DNA of 64,000 nucleotides from Scatophagus argus (GCF_020382885.2 NC_058499.1:14307872-14371871), one strand, 5' to 3'; positions 35,848 through 47,930 are shown, counted from the stretch's first letter. Numbers and translations are program-made. The notes: generated from the letters alone by a model not told the origin.

Positions 35848-37400
35848 CACAGCTGGACGAACCAGTGTATGCATACTGCCACCTAGTGGAAAGTGGTGGC
35901 AGGTTATTTGTGTTTACAGTGAATGTTTACAATGAATCATGAGTCTGATGCTGAAATGGACCACTAATGGTTACGTACTGAGTGGAGCTGAAAGAGTGTG
36001 AGCTGTGAACAGCTGACAAAAGATAATGGACGTATACTTGTGATCGTGAGTCTTTGTGACCTACTGTGAGTGCATCTGCTCGTAATAGATGGAGGGAGCA
36101 TGAGTAAGGCCACTTTAGGTAGTACTTGTTAATAGAGCAAACTGTGGCAGAAAGAGATACATAATGTCTTACTCCTGCAATGAAACCACATACATTAACT
36201 AGGACACTGCACTTGGGTTTGAGGCTTCTCTGTAAAGCGCGAGAATGTATGGGAAAGAGATCTAGCCCTAAGGGGAAAGGAGTAGTTAAGGGTTAAAAGA
36301 AATCTGTCATCTTCATCATTCTCATCACTGGCCTTTTCTTTGTTTATCAGGGAGAGTATTGACCTGAATTCCAAAATCTTGCCAATCACGGTGCTACAGG
36401 AAGGACTGTGCCATAGCATCATCAGCTAGAGTTGAGAAATGTATTAAACCGTCCGTGATGTAGTAGAGGATGAAGTGAGGAGGAAGCTGCTCCACAGTGT
36501 TATTATCATCAAGCCTTTTGTCTTTGTGTTTGTTTGACAATGTGGTGATTATTGTGCTAATGGCATTCTGAAATATTTGTTCTAGTGGCCTATTTTGAGT
36601 GCTGCATTGTAAATTAAGATTTTTTTGGGATACTTCATTAATGTAGGCTACTGCAAGAACATAATGTGCCAAATGTATTATTAAAATTTAATTTTGCTGG
36701 TATCATACTTTCACTTTTCTTTTCATACTTTGCTTACCTTAGTATCATCCCTAAACGTGTATTATATCAGATAAAGGGCAGTATGCTGATAATTATATCC
36801 TGCTGCTGTTGAAGTGATTTTGCAATAGTGATAGGGACGGTCTTTCGTTTGTTTAGTTAGAAATTCAATAGATTTTAATGAAGAGCAAAACCAGAATTTA
36901 TATGCTAGTCACCGCTCAAACACTAAAGAACAATTTAGTTAAATTATTAAATCTTTCTAATGTATGCATTACATTGGCCTGATAATTAAATATATATATA
37001 TATAAAAGAAGATAAATTAAAATGATAAACAAAAGACAGCTTCAAAAACTGTTCTATTCCAACTATTAAGATTTTTACAAGCTGCAGTGTAACCTGTGAG
37101 CTACACCAGGCGGTACGGTGTTGTTTCCCTCATGGCTGCTGTGAGGCGGCACTGCCCTCTAGTGGTGTAACCCGTCTGTTGCAGCTGCTTGTCCTCAAAC
37201 TTCCAACACATCTCAGTCATGTTTTTAAGAAAGACGGTGCGTTTGGTATTTAATATATAAAAGCAGAAAATCCCTCATAGATAATTTAAGTGATTACAGG
37301 GACTCTATGTAGGACACAAACATTTTAAGTTTTTGTTAATATAATTTGGTAACATTAATTTTGCCCATGAAACCTCTCTCTCCTTTTATTTCTTTATTCC
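35848..37400. other. Flavoprotein gene 3' flank with CTCF-like motifs
   Basis: No strong polyadenylation signal stands out close to the stop. CTCF-like cores CTGCCACCTAGTGG (35876-35889) and CTGCCCTCTAGTGG (37152-37165) are in the same orientation. A minus-strand frame ending at 36394 and starting after an acceptor-like AG at 36568 is noted as a weak coding candidate. The remainder is AT-rich without features. Confidence 0.4.
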
Positions 37401-37412
37401 AAGTGTGTCTCA

Positions 37413-37497
37413 GTTATTTCATGCCATTGTAACAAAGCAGTGCAACTAGCAGGTGTCACACTAGTTGTGCTACTTCATTACAATGGCACGAAATAAC
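37413..37497. repeat. Long imperfect palindrome
   Basis: Two 38-bp arms (37413-37450 and 37460-37497) match as inverted repeats at 31 of 38 positions, with a 9-bp loop. Every mismatch is a transition, as expected from decay of an originally better palindrome. No transposase is near; it could be a tiny foldback or MITE-like element. Confidence 0.8.
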
Positions 37498-37697
37498 TCC
37501 AAGGGTTTAAGGAGCTGAGTCTCATCTCATCTCCACTTCTCTCATCTCCTGTTCTCTCATTTCCCACCCTTCTTCTCCTCCTCTCCTGAAAAGACAAAGT
37601 GCCTGTTCAAACTGCTATTCACAGCCTGTCCTTAAATTCAAATACAAAATGTGACATGGAGTGATCATTTTCAGATGTAAATTTCTAACTCTCAGCA

Positions 37698-37987
37698 GGA
37701 TTCCCAGTCAAATCCCAGTCTGGGCCCTACTGTGTGGAGTTTGCATGTTCTCCCTGTGCCTGTGTGAGTTTTTTCTGGTTACTCCAACTTCCTCCCACAA
37801 TCCCAAAAACATGCACATTAGGTTGATTGGCTACTCTACGTTGCCCCTAGGTGTCAGTGTGTGGTTGTTTGTCTTTTTGTGTCAGTCCTGCGATTGACTG
37901 GCGACCAGTCCAGGGTGAACCCCGCCTCTCGCCCGCAGTCAGCTGGGATAGGCTCCAGCCCACCAGCAGTAAATGAATGAATGAATG
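37698..37987 (+). mobile_element. tRNA-derived-type teleost SINE copy, 5' truncated
   Basis: The phrases gtgtggagtttgcatgttct, ctggcgaccagtccagggtg, aaccccgcctctcgcccg and agctgggataggctccagcc in that order define a familiar dispersed fish repeat. The copy ends in a short tandem (aatg)n. The promoter-like head seen in the copy at 54.7 kb is missing or eroded. Confidence 0.8.
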
Positions 37988-38350
37988 CTACATCATACTG
38001 TAACTGCAGACATACTGTACGTACTCCTGAACTTACTCAGTGCTACCACATGCTTGCTATAGCATCTAGCAATCAGCTGAAAATATTTTAAATGGATCAA
38101 ATATTTGCAACACTAACAACACATTGTTATTTTATCCCACAAATATTTCTCAACAAAAGATCTACCAAAAACAGAAAACACACCAAAAATGCCTTCCCCA
38201 AAAATCCCTTTTTTATTATTTTTCATTTATTTCTCAGGGAGAAGCAAATAACATGATGTACAGATGTACAGTGAGCTGTGTGTTTGTTTTCTTTTGTTAT
38301 TACTGTTATTATCTGATGCCAGAGACTGAGCTAATTTAGCATTTTATCTA

Positions 38351-38575
38351 GACAAGACAACTTTATTTGTATAGCCCATTTTTACAAGCAGCTTGTCTCA
38401 AAGGGCTTAACATAACATCAGCAACATCCTCTGCCCTTCGACCCTCACATCGACTAAGGAAAAACTCCCAGAAAAACGTTTAACAGGAAAAATACAGAAG
38501 GAACCTCAGGGTGAGCAACAGAGGAGGGATCCCTCACCCAGGACGGGCAGACGTGCAATGGATGTTGTACAGGCA
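38351..38575 (+). repeat. Teleost dispersed repeat ('tttatttgtatag ... gagcaacagaggagggatcc')
   Basis: The phrases ctttatttgtatagcccatt, cgactaaggaaaaactccc, gagcaacagaggagggatcc and acgggcagacgtgcaatgga are highly characteristic of a repeat family seen throughout fish genomes, probably a non-LTR retroelement 3' segment or SINE. The exact family is not named. Confidence 0.7.
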
Positions 38576-38859
38576 GGAAAGCAACTAGAACACACGCACC
38601 ATTTCACAATTTCAAATTCACCTTAACGAGATATTTAGTTTCATATTCTAATTTCCATGAGTAAAAATTATTTCATCCTAGAGGGGAAATAATTGGTATT
38701 ATAATTTAATTTCTTGCAGTATCGCCAGCAACATTTGAACAGACTGAATGCTAAATTGCATAATGATTTATTCATTTATTTTTTGCAGTGTGCTAAATGG
38801 TGATAAGTCTGGAGCTATGGACAATATAGGTGAGAGATGGTGACCTGCTGAGCTCGATT

Positions 38860-39190
38860 AAACTGCCCTGTGCCAACGTGTCCCACCCTCCAGACAACTA
38901 AAGGCTCTGCCTCCCAAAGCTGTTCGCTCTATCTAATTAAAAACATTCATCCTCGAGCTGTGCCCTCCAAGGTCAATAGTCTGGACCTCTGAACCAGCCC
39001 CTGCTGTAGCACATGGCCTTTCATTAGATTAAACACAATAATGAGAAAATCTTTTATCTTTGCATATAATTAAAGCTGGAATGAAGGACAACTTGATCAA
39101 TAACGTGGAATGACAAGTTCGTAAATGAATTAGACCTGCCAATGGGGGCTTGGCTGCGATCAATGACACATGTTAAGCAGAGGGTATGTG
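38860..39190. promoter_or_regulatory. Candidate conserved non-coding element A
   Basis: Complex, repeat-free sequence of about 300 bp with TCTAATTAAAAAC, CATATAATTAAAG and AAGGTCA (nuclear-receptor half-site-like) cores, sharply different from flanking filler. Conservation is inferred from texture only. Confidence 0.35.
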
Positions 39191-39403
39191 CTGCAGTCAC
39201 AGCAATGGGCATCTTTCAGTGCAAACAAGAGTATTTGATGCTGCGGGCATAAACTGAGATAAATTGAGACAAAAGGTGTCAGGTGCAGAGGCCTGACCCA
39301 GGCATCTTACTTTGCCCACCATTAAATGGGCAGAAGGATCAGTTAATTACAGAAACTGTCAACTTTAATTAAAAGACAAAAGTAAACACATCTGCGTACA
39401 TAC

Positions 39404-39636
39404 CAATGATCACGAGATGTATTTCATGCTTTATGGATGACCCAGACAGCAGCACATGCATTTTGAGAGCAAAGAGTGAATGTCTTATGTTATCATTCAG
39501 CCATACGAGGGCAGTGTTGTCTTTTGAAATAGTCTCCAGGATCTCCCTGAGTTCAGCAGGCTGTGAACCCAAAAGGCGAAACTCGAAGAGGATCTGGAGG
39601 GATTGTAGATATATGCAGATATATGGCTGATGTGTC
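39404..39636 (-). other. Orphan candidate exon (77 open codons with strong splice sites)
   Basis: On the minus strand a T-rich tract ends in tttttttacag, after which 233 nt stay open (1 + 77 codons + 1) to a GTATGT donor. The translation has normal protein-like composition, including LGSQPAELREILETIS and TALVWLNDNIRHSLFALK. I do not recognise the family and found no convincing partner exons, so it may be one exon of an unplaced gene, a pseudogene piece, or chance. Confidence 0.25.
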
Positions 39637-39639
39637 CTG

Positions 39640-41140
39640 TAAAAAAATCAAAAAAGGAGATCTGTAAAATAAATTAATTTACTTTTATAAAAGCAGATTT
39701 CCAACAGAATTTTGTGGTGGGACATTCTGTCACACTATGCCAATAGTCTGAAGGAAAAGAAGAAGAAAAAAACCATGCAACTGACCATGGCTTCCCAGAT
39801 TCAGTTATCCAATTATCAACTCAACAATTATAGTTTTTGTGTAAAACATTTCAGCTGACATTGTCTTGTGTTTCGCTTTCTTCCTGCAGCAGGAGTTTGA
39901 CATACAGAGAGTAGAAAGAAGGAAGCGTTTTTCACGGTTTTCACTGGCCATTTGAGTTTGTGTTTGAGGAGATGGGAAAGGATGTGAGCGCAAGCTTGTA
40001 TTGACAAGCCCTCAGTTGCTGTCCGACATACAGACAGGAAGTCACTGTCACATGACTGAGATATCGGCACCTTGTCCAATTGCACAGAGGGCCTCTTATG
40101 TATGCTGCCAGCACAAATACAGACCAAGTCATTCACATATACATACACACACACACACACAGACGATGAGAGGACGGGCACAAGCCAGAGAAAAGGAACT
40201 GTTGAGAGCTTTTTGGAGGGTGTTACATGAGGAAAACGATTCACTTCATGTTTTATTGGTAAAGCATCAAAAGTCCATTCTTGTATTTGCACACATGACA
40301 CAGAGTGAGGTGAACTCTGCAGCTGGATTCCTGCCTGACTTGTCTGTTGAACAATTATCAGTTCCCCTATCTGTTCGGCTTCTATCTGTCCCATCACGCT
40401 CACGCCCAATTTCCCTAAACTGTCACAGCTAATAATTGGGCCTCTCTGTCAGGAAGGAAATCAGGCCCACTGTTCTAACTAAAACACACATTTCTCACCA
40501 ATCCCTTTATCCTACCTTTTCCCTCTCCCTCTCTTCTTCCCTGTCTCCACCACCCTGCTTCCCTACACTGGAAATTGACTCTCCAGATAGAACACAGCCA
40601 CCTCCTCCTCCTCCATCTCCTCCACTTCCACCCCCAAGTTGGCGAGTGTGTATTTGAGTGTGTGTGTGAGCGGGAGGGTGTACGCTGTGTGACAGTGGTA
40701 GCCTCAGGGCCAGGTTGCTGTTGACAGGGACGAGGGTCTCTGATTTGAGGAGAGCAGTCACACCAGCGTCTGCAGCTGCCTCCTCGAGTGACACCTCCCT
40801 GTTAGTGGGGGAGATGTGGACATGTGTGTGTGTGTGTGTGTGTTGGCAGTGTTGATGGCGAGGTTGATGGACTGACTGGCTGCCTACAGTGCTCAGGACA
40901 AACAGGGAAACTTTCCCTGATGAGCTGACAGGCCCTCATGTTGAACACCTAGTCGGGCTCGGGTTGGCGCTGAGACAGAAGAGGTGAGGGCAAGAAAGAC
41001 GAAAATGAAAACAGAAGCCAAGCAGGTCAGGAAAATGAAAACACATGGAAAAAGGAAGCTAAACAGCATCCATTGCTAATGTGTCACGCTTGCGTGCAGC
41101 GTGCATACATGTCTGTGTAGGTTTGTGTGTCTTCGTGTGT
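39640..41140. other. Non-coding stretch with microsatellites
   Basis: Contains (CA)n near 40143-40160 and (TG)n near 40823-40842, a proline-codon-like CCT/CCTCC tract near 40597-40640, and GA-rich DNA near 40980-41060. Minus-strand frame 40507-40794 is open after an acceptor-like AG but runs into low-complexity repeats. No supported gene. Confidence 0.5.
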
Positions 41141-41149
41141 CTCCAGGGT

Positions 41150-41410
41150 CCAGGCTGTGTAGATCACCATTCCACCTAATCTAATTTCATTAATGTGATC
41201 CCCTGTCCATCCCCTGACGGCTTAATAGCCATTATTTGTGGGTCCCTTCAAATAAAGGCTCAGCAGTAAATTGCAGTCTGTGGAAATCGAGATATAAACG
41301 CCACCCTGCATTACTGTATAATATCTTTGCCTTTAATTAACTGAAAGCCATGCTGACATTTATTGGATTGCAAGTTACTTGTTAATGGCAATAAATTGCG
41401 AAACAAAAAA
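41150..41410. promoter_or_regulatory. Candidate conserved non-coding element B
   Basis: Non-repetitive AT-rich block with CTAATCTAATTTCATTAATG, TTAATAGCCATTATTTG, TTTAATTAACTG and CAATAAATTGC cores, typical in texture of developmental enhancers with clustered homeodomain sites. No comparison was run. Confidence 0.4.
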
Positions 41411-42281
41411 AAGAATCATTGCTTATTTTACATCAATAATTTGTGGACCTTTTGCTAATGATTATTCATTACTCGCCTATGGGGACTGTCGTGTTTGGTG
41501 AGCTAAAGTGAATGAAGAATGTAAAGATTTAAGTGGGCAGCATCTACTTAGTGTTATGACGCTGGTGCCGTGCATTAAATGCCTCACTCTGTTGCTGTCT
41601 CTTCACCCTGTCTTCTGCATCTGGCTTTTGGTGAAGAATGTGTTTGGTGAAATTTATGTGAGTTCATTCCTTCAGACTGAAATGCTTTTACTCTTCTGTT
41701 AGTGTTTTGCTTGCATGAAGATATTCTCACGTTAACCAAGAACTGAAATCAGATGATGTGCCGTTCAGTGTGCAGGCTTGCTGCATCTTTGCTGCAGGTT
41801 TTTAATCCTCTTTATGAGGCTTTAGTGATGGGTCACTTTTTGCAATAGCAGCAATGCTATGCATTAGTCAAATTCATCATCCCACAGACTTCTGGGCCTC
41901 GCTCATTTTCATCACGGTACATACGTCACATGTAAAAAGTGTTTTATTACTGACAATGAATCAGAACTGTACTTTTTAAATCATTTTGCAATTATACTTT
42001 GTGTAATTTAGACACAACTAGCATATTCGGAGGCAAAACATTAAGCACGGTAGTACATTCAGGAAAAATTGTAGATTTGATTTGTCAGAAACATTAATTA
42101 ACCAGCTTTAAGTGATTACTTTTTGGATTATCATGGAATTAATAAAGAATGAAAAAATTCCTTAAAATTAAGTTTAATGGTACAATTTGTTTTAATAAAT
42201 TAGAAGGATATTTTGGATATTTTGAATAAAGTGTCACTTCATGTTCGGTTTAATGAGTCAGCTGCTATGTATATGTGAATA

Positions 42282-42318
42282 TAGATAGATAGATAGATAG
42301 ATAGACAGATAGATAGAT
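42282..42318. repeat. (GATA)n microsatellite
   Basis: About nine ATAG/GATA units with one ATAGACAG interruption. Confidence 0.95.
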
Positions 42319-42322
42319 CGAT

Positions 42323-45155
42323 ATACAAAAAGGAAATACAGACAATTAAATTTAAAAAAAGCCTTCCTGTGCAGTTAAGACACCAGTTTCCCTCTGTAGT
42401 GCCACTCTGTGTGCACTTCACTCAGTTGCTACCAGCTTGCTATTTGAAAGAACATATTCCCTGTCGTGGCGGGCACCCGTCATAGGGGCGGGTGGCTCTC
42501 ATCAGGAGCTGCCACTTGCTTGGTGCTGGCATTGATCTGGCGTGGAGGGAACGGAGATCTGACAGCCCTGCCACAAAAATCAGACCCTGCAGACGCCAGG
42601 AAAAGAGAGTCAGCCCCCCTACACACACACACACTCCCCACCTCTCTTTGCTCACAAATGGTACACACGCACAAACACAAACACAAAGTCAAAAAGAGCA
42701 GTCGGTCATGCGGCTACGGCCTGTCAGTGCAGATCTAGCTGACGAGGCTCTACGTGTAGAAGATGATTGGGCAGGAAGAGAACGGCAAGTGGAAGGACGA
42801 GATGTGGGTGGGGGCATCAAGCAGACAAAATCACAGTTTAAGGGATGGGATATGAGAGCGGAGGGCCAGCTTACAGTTGCCCTGATGACCCCTCCATCTC
42901 TGTGTACTTTACGGTAACATCCCCACACTGCCATCATGCCCCTGGGTGATTGTCCGGGTTATCCGTTCTTCTGCATCATCTGTTGTCTCCCATTTGTGGA
43001 TTTGAACAGAGACAGGCTCTGAGAGAGACGTCCCTCTCCAACGATATCACGCCGTGTCTCTCACACACTTGTCTCAAATGCCTCCTACTCATCTCTTCTG
43101 ATGCCTCCCATCAACCTGCGAATGAGCAACTGTGACAGGGTAAAAGAGAAAGACAGAGGGAGACAGAAAGGGATGAGGGGAGGGGGCGAAAGAAGGGGGC
43201 ATTAGAGAGAGCTGTTTATCTTGCAAGGTTGACAAAAAAACTCTCGGAAATGCTGAGTTAGGATCACATTGAGTAACATAGATTGTGACTTTTAGGGGAA
43301 AAACAACCTGCTTTGGTAAACTTGGAATGACTTTGGAATAATCTGGACTCTCCTCCTCATATTGTGGAATGTCAGAAGAGATATGCACTTCAGCAGTTCA
43401 TAGGTGCACTACAGAGCCTTGCATAAACCATCTGAAAAGACAGGTCAATCACAAAATTTCTGCAGATCAGAAAGTCATCTCTCATACTCAGTTGCTCCGT
43501 CTCTGTCTCACTGGATCAGTTTTCTGCAACACTGCGATGTGCGCAGGCTTGTGCAACATTCACTGCAATCATCTGGCTTATCAAAGACTAATCGTCAAAC
43601 ATTTGAAGAAATGCAGAGGCCAAGTGCTTGGTTTCATGTGCGATAAATATAGGGAACCTTACTGTTAGGCGCCCTTGAAGATGAAAGATCTTATCATCGA
43701 TAAAGGAGTTTCCTAAGGCACTCCTAGGGCAGACCAAGGAAGAAGTCCATATAAAAAGGCTTTGTTTAGTTGGACATATCAGTGGTTAAAAATGCTGGGG
43801 TTAGAAACACAATGTCTTCCTTTGAATCTGTGGTCTTGTCATGGTGTGAAAAAATAATGGTCACCTCAGGTGTCTCGCTATATAGTAAGCTACAGCAGAT
43901 GTAATCTGTTTTCACCGTCACCACCATGAGATCAGTCTGTTTTTCAGACCGGACAGACCAGTGGATTCATGTTCTTTCTCTGCGCTCTTGGCTAAAGGCC
44001 TGGTCACACCAGACAAGGGCACAGTGGAAGTCAGAAATTCGTCTTCACATTTTCTAGATGTTTTCTCCTTTCTGGTATTTTGTTTTCAGGATTATACATC
44101 ACTTCTCTTCAAGTTAGTGAGATGATATACTACTGACACCCGCATCATACCAGTGTGCAAACCATTCCTCTTTCATGCAGCACTTAATACACAGACGACA
44201 GTTACATAAAAGTAGTGATATTGACATTGATAAATAAACTGATTTCACCACATAATTATGTTGCTTTAATGCTAATAATGGGGCCCTGCAGAGTGTGTTT
44301 TCACTAACTTTGAGACAACATTTGAAAACTGAACTCAAATCACCACTAATACCAAATATTGTTCCAACTGTGAGAATTTTATCAAGCAATCCTCTTTAGC
44401 AGATAAATAAATAAGCAAAAAAGAACAATCCCTACTTAACAAAATTGACACAGAGGTTACACCCTGCGAGTAATTTCTAAGTAAAGAACAGGCTTAAATA
44501 AAACCATGATAGCTTTACGTGGAATCACCAGCTTGTGTCAGACAGAGCTTTAAAACCAGCTTTCTTCACATGGATCTTTAGCTAATCCAGAATTATCCCC
44601 ACTTCCTTTACATAATATTATCTAAACCCCCCCCCCCCCCAACACAAAGGGAATAAATCTTACCAGCCATCTGGTTTGTGAATTTACGAAATGATCAATT
44701 ACAATCAAAAGAAATTACAGGAGAGCTTGATGTAGCCTATTTGACAAATAGATCATTGGCCTGTTCTACCTCTGACCCCTGTGTGACACATTGTCAGACT
44801 ATAATCTCTTTAGAATTATTGGAACATTCAATTAGCCAGATTAAATGACTCAGCCAAGAAACATGTTGCTTATACATTGAGATGAAGCTGCAGGAGCTGC
44901 ACTGTCTGTCTCACTGTCTCACTGTCTTGCTGCCCACTGTTGTCTCACTTTCCATTTCTCCACCTTTTCTTCAATCTTCTCCCAGACTCTCTGGCTGACT
45001 GCTCAGCTCCCACCAGGTTTTGTAAACCGTCTACAAGCTTTTCTGCTTATTTGTGTGTGTTATCGCATGTAGGCTGTTCGGCTCAAGACAGTAGACTGTA
45101 GAGTGTTTCTGAAAACGGGATATTGCAGAAGGTAGTGTAGAGCACAGCAAGGAGA

Positions 45156-45160
<5 letters not shown>
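42323..45160. other. Gene-poor stretch
   Basis: Mostly unremarkable sequence. Short open frames on both strands at 42466-42937 and 43369-43668 lack recognisable domains. A run of 14 C lies at 44627-44640. Confidence 0.5.

Positions 45161-45163
<3 letters not shown>

Positions 45164-45222
<59 letters not shown>
45164..45222. repeat. (AC)n microsatellite
   Basis: Pure run of about 29 AC units. It is the inverted partner of the GT run 150 bp downstream. Confidence 0.98.
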
Positions 45223-45229
<7 letters not shown>

Positions 45230-45370
45230 TTATAATCGAAATATTTTCTTTGGTCACAGTTGAAATAAAAGTTCACAGCACATGGAGTGGTGAAGCCCTC
45301 AGTTGTCAGCCCCTTATAAGTCTTCTGTGTTGTCTGAGCAGTGTGCTGTCTGCAGTGGGACCATTATCCA

Positions 45371-45371
<1 letters not shown>

Positions 45372-45462
<91 letters not shown>
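45372..45462. repeat. (GT)n microsatellite, 91 bp
   Basis: About 45 uninterrupted TG units, the longest dinucleotide run in the window. Confidence 0.98.
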
Positions 45463-45463
<1 letters not shown>

Positions 45464-46084
45464 AGCCAGCAACATCACAGAGCCTGTATAAGCCAGAGTC
45501 CCAGGGGCTGTGTTACTGTGTCACTGGACCGGCGCCTCTGTGCTTCCTCCTTCACCAAATATTCTGAGTACTATATGGTCACTGGCTCATAATCAAACCT
45601 CAGGAGTCCTCACCTCACCTAAGTTCAGCACACACACACACGCACGAAACATGCTATAAGAATTGTGCCTTGCTCCGTCCAATTGCACATATGTGTATAT
45701 GCCTTTTTATTGATAAAAAAACAAACAAACTGTGTTTGATTTAAAAGGAAACCCTGTGATTAAATTTGAGAGATGAAACTGAATTTTCTTAGTTTTGGTT
45801 TACTCAATGAAACTAAATATTGGACACTGACTTCATTGGTGCAATGTATTTATTTATTTATTAGACTTGAATGAACTTGGTTTGGAACAAGGTTGCATTT
45901 CTTTTGGTTGAGATGTTTGAATGTGATTCAGATGAGTTGATTATTTTAATCCCGTGTTTACGTTATTCCATTTCATGTTTCTATGTTTCATTTATGTGTA
46001 TATCCTTTAAATCACATTGTTATGTCACAGTATATTCATGTTTTAATGCTTTATCATAGTTAATGTAGTACATTTTAAGGGCAA

Positions 46085-46520
46085 ATTATCAGACATTGCA
46101 GGACCACACTATGCAGGCAGAAGTTAACACTCAGACTCCTTGTTTATCTTAGAGTCACCCACTGGCCCTACACAGTCGATTTCCTGCAAGATCTCCATTA
46201 ACAATAGACTGAAACAGGTGCTAAACTTCCCACTTCCCATTAATTATTGGTCTTTAATTTTGCGGGCCTAGATATGGCACACACACACACGCACACACAC
46301 AGAGTTTGAGCCATAAACCCCTTTCTGCCAGTGGCTGATGCACGGCACCCTGTTGACACACACTAACAGTGATATATACTGGTGGATGAATCTCTAATTA
46401 AGCTTTGGCAGGAACTCCGCAGTTACTTAGTGCCACACTTCATTATCTGCACATACTTCTGCTCCGATGCTACGAGCCCATCCTTGATTTAAGGTAACGC
46501 AGGAAATCTCCACACCACAT
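46085..46520. promoter_or_regulatory. Candidate conserved non-coding element C
   Basis: Two complex blocks (46085-46280 and 46310-46520) around a short (AC)n. Cores include CATTAATTATTGG, TCTTTAATTTTGCGG and CTCTAATTAAGC. Texture suggests regulatory sequence; no alignment is available. Confidence 0.35.
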
Positions 46521-47619
46521 TGCATCTGTTTGAAACATTTTTTGTGTCTGAAGTTAATGTAACACATGGTTTAAGTGAGTTTAAATTTAAAGATACAATC
46601 TGGGATTTATTTGACCACCTAAACTTGTGGATATTGTCTCATATGTTATCAAAACCATATGATACTACATCAGATGAAAAGTAAAAGGAGACAGGACATT
46701 TTTTTTTTGTGACTTTCAACAAGCAGCAGCATGCTGAAATTGCAAACCAGGGCTCTAAAAACATGACTGTTTCCTCTTGAAGAAAAACACGCCAGGCAAT
46801 TTGCAACTTACTGTCTGATACAATAGACAACATTATGAAACAGCTTTTGCTCCTGGGCTCTGCAGCCAATCAGTGAGTTGCGTTACGTCTGATCGCTACA
46901 TGCACCATGACAGGGAGAGGTCAAGAGTCCTGACCTGTGATGATGGCTGGGGTGACAGATGTCATGTCAACTTTGTAATGGCTTTGTTTTAATGACGGTG
47001 CGAGTCACCGCTCGAGTATACGCAGGGTCACTGTTGAACACATACTGGATCGCTGTCACACAACCTTCATTCTTCCCTGACGCAATATACTGTAACAACT
47101 TCTGATCTGTCTGTCACTCAACATAACAATGTCCTGTTGGCCTGCCGGAGAACTAATTTTCACATTTACCAGTGAAAACACAAACGCAGTAAAAAATAAA
47201 AACAAACTGTGTAACCACTGGGCATTGAGATCATTAATGAAGAGTGAAAACACCCCTGACTTAATAGTGATCTCCTGTCATGCACCATTTTGAAGAAAAA
47301 AAAAAGAAGATACATTTACTGAGTGATGCAACTTTTCACTAATTAGCTCTGTCAAAATTTTGCAGCCTATCTCAGTTTCTAACACAGCCTATCATAATTT
47401 AATTTCCATTATCTGTATGTCCATGTCAGTGCACTGAATTCTCTCGTTTTCGCTCTTGCTCCAGGCCCATTTCTCTCTCAACCGTGGTCTTTTTTTACAT
47501 CATTGTTTGACCAGTGCGGAGGCCTATGTGTGTCTACAAGGTATAACAAACGAAATGAGGACTACAAATGAATCACAGGGGGTGTGAAATTCTTTAAGAA
47601 GTGTTAAATGCTGAGTCGT

Positions 47620-47930
47620 GCTAAATTACAACCAAAGAAAGAGACTCTCTAAAGAATTAGCACTTAATTAGGTCTTAATTAGCATAATTATGCATGCTAA
47701 CAGTGTCTCGACAGAATAGCAGTTGTCAGGAGGGTTGAACCATCTGTAACGGCAGAGGATTAATACATCATCTTTTATATCCAACAACGCTTTACCTCTT
47801 CTATCTCAAAGTGCTTTTCATTAATCAATTTCACTTTTATTGGAGAGGAAATTTGTCATTTTTCATTATGTGCCATTATACCACTCCCTTTGCAGCTATA
47901 ACGCTTCTAATTAGGCCTCAAGTGTATCCT
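47620..47930. promoter_or_regulatory. Candidate conserved non-coding element D (dense TAATTA cluster)
   Basis: Within about 70 bp the sequence has CACTTAATTAGG, TCTTAATTAGCATAATTA and TGCATGC in close succession. More sites follow: TTCATTAATCAATTTCAC, TTTATTGG and TTCTAATTAGGCC. This is the densest homeodomain/POU-type site cluster in the window. Confidence 0.45.

Noticed and set aside
36720..36850. Minus-strand exon ending at an AAG/GTAAGC donor near 36.74 kb
   Set aside because: All three frames hit stops within about a dozen codons of the donor.
40507..40794. Minus-strand frame after an acceptor-like AG as an exon
   Set aside because: Only about 38 codons look protein-like before it runs into CA-repeat and poly-Gly low complexity, and no start ATG (GTG only) or partner exon was found.
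42466..42937. Overlapping frames on both strands as a gene
   Set aside because: Composition is driven by CA repeats and GC content; no recognisable protein.
45031..45592. Cys-Val repeat proteins encoded across the GT/CA runs
   Set aside because: Pure translation of dinucleotide repeats.
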